Below, piece after piece: positions 6,624-6,839 of a DNA stretch of 6,839 bases. The position numbers were made by a program, and so were the translations under genes. The notes under the pieces were generated by a model that was given only the letters and a program-made list of their open reading frames with translations, had not been told where the DNA came from and made no database searches. This stretch comes from UBA4615 sp044371545 (GTDB lineage Bacteria; Pseudomonadota; Gammaproteobacteria; Burkholderiales; Burkholderiaceae_E), in contig JBILTM010000241.1 in the NCBI GenBank assembly GCA_044371545.1, forward strand, positions 1-6,839, in the 5' to 3' direction. Positions within the stretch are counted from its first letter, which is position 1, and the number at the start of each line of letters is the position of its first letter.

Positions 6624-6656
6624 GGAGGATGGGTGACGTCGATGCTAACGCGCGGA

Positions 6657-6683
6657 TCGACACAACGGCCGACCTAGTGTAAT
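6657..6683 (+). promoter_or_regulatory. Candidate promoter for the GntR gene
   Basis: TCGACA (6657-6662, 5/6 match to TTGACA) and TGTAAT (6678-6683, 5/6 match to TATAAT) stand 15 bp apart, slightly short of the usual 16-18. They lie in the least GC-rich part of the window. Transcription would start near 6690, inside the palindrome at 6689-6698, and leave a leader of about 55 nt. Confidence 0.4.
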
Positions 6684-6688
6684 GTGTT

Positions 6689-6698
6689 CTGTATACAG
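6689..6698. promoter_or_regulatory. Palindrome CTGTATACAG, candidate GntR operator
   Basis: This is a perfect 10-bp palindrome in the region between the divergent AAA+ and GntR genes. It fits the TGT-AT-ACA core known for FadR/VanR-type (FCR) GntR operators. It would overlap the transcription start of the predicted GntR promoter and lies upstream of the AAA+ gene, so one bound dimer could affect both. Autoregulation by the adjacent GntR protein is inference. Confidence 0.6.
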
Positions 6699-6744
6699 TA
6701 TTCGCCCCGCTCCGCATTCAGTCCCGTCCAGCCACCCGACCCCG

Positions 6745-6839
6745 ATGCCCCCCCGCCCCGCCGAACCGCGCCTCGCCGCGCTCGACGCGAGCCCCGCGCT
6801 CGCCGAGCGCGCCTACCGCGCGCTGCTCGACGCGATCGT
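6745..6839 (+). CDS. GntR-family transcriptional regulator (N-terminal fragment, cut by window edge)
   Basis: Only 31 complete codons are visible. Residues 13-31, LDASPALAERAYRALLDAI, match the first helix of the winged helix-turn-helix in FadR/VanR-type GntR regulators, where a similar L-x-E-R-x-Y-x-x-L-x-x-A-I pattern precedes the G-x-x-x-PG-x-x-L block. That block would lie just past the window end. No Shine-Dalgarno is evident before the ATG at 6745 and the leader is C-rich, so a different start is possible. The gene is divergent from the AAA+ gene, and the palindrome 46 bp upstream is of the kind bound by this family. The family call rests on a short stretch and on the matching operator; ligand and targets cannot be told. 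Confidence 0.65.
   Translation, partial: MPPRPAEPRLAALDASPALAERAYRALLDAI

Noticed and set aside
4318..6636. A 772-codon open frame on the + strand across the AAA+ gene
   Set aside because: It is antisense to a clear AAA+ coding sequence with all motifs. Its product is repetitive Arg/Leu/Ala/Glu/Val-rich sequence with no domain, a usual product of high GC.
6610..6717. A 36-residue N-terminal extension of the AAA+ protein from the ATG at 6717
   Set aside because: It would translate through the AT-richer promoter-like region and the CTGTATACAG palindrome, while the ATG at 6609 has GGGAGG at ideal spacing.

Overview
The window is very GC-rich. Third codon positions are almost all G or C, and long open frames run antisense to every gene, as expected at this base composition. 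Together with a PhaF/PhaI-type phasin and the regulator types present, this suggests a Pseudomonadota chromosome, most likely a betaproteobacterium of the Burkholderiales. That assignment is inference. I see no mobile element, tRNA, rRNA or CRISPR array.

The left part (1-3845) reads as a lipid or carbon-storage neighbourhood. A leftward gene cut by the window edge encodes the N-terminal reductase domain of a two-domain SDR enzyme resembling the bacterial fatty acyl-CoA reductases. Across a 230-bp divergent intergenic region with two inverted repeats lie three rightward genes: a polyhydroxyalkanoate (PHA) granule phasin, a patatin-like lipid acyl hydrolase, and a TetR/AcrR regulator. A strong GC stem-loop separates the phasin from the patatin gene, exactly where the patatin ribosome binding site would be expected.

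The right part (3803-6839) holds a leftward pair: a 780-residue protein with two AAA+ ATPase modules, followed after 14 bp by a small membrane methyltransferase of the ICMT/PEMT type. The methyltransferase gene ends inside the 3' end of the TetR gene, a 43-bp tail-to-tail overlap. At the right edge a GntR-family regulator starts divergently from the AAA+ gene. The 135-bp region between them contains a perfect CTGTATACAG palindrome that fits the FadR/VanR-type GntR operator, overlapping a plausible promoter.

Most genes belong to recognisable families. The less well-described items are the tandem AAA+/methyltransferase pair under possible GntR control, and the grouping of acyl-CoA reductase, phasin and patatin genes with a local TetR regulator. 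No clearly new defence or mobile system is visible.
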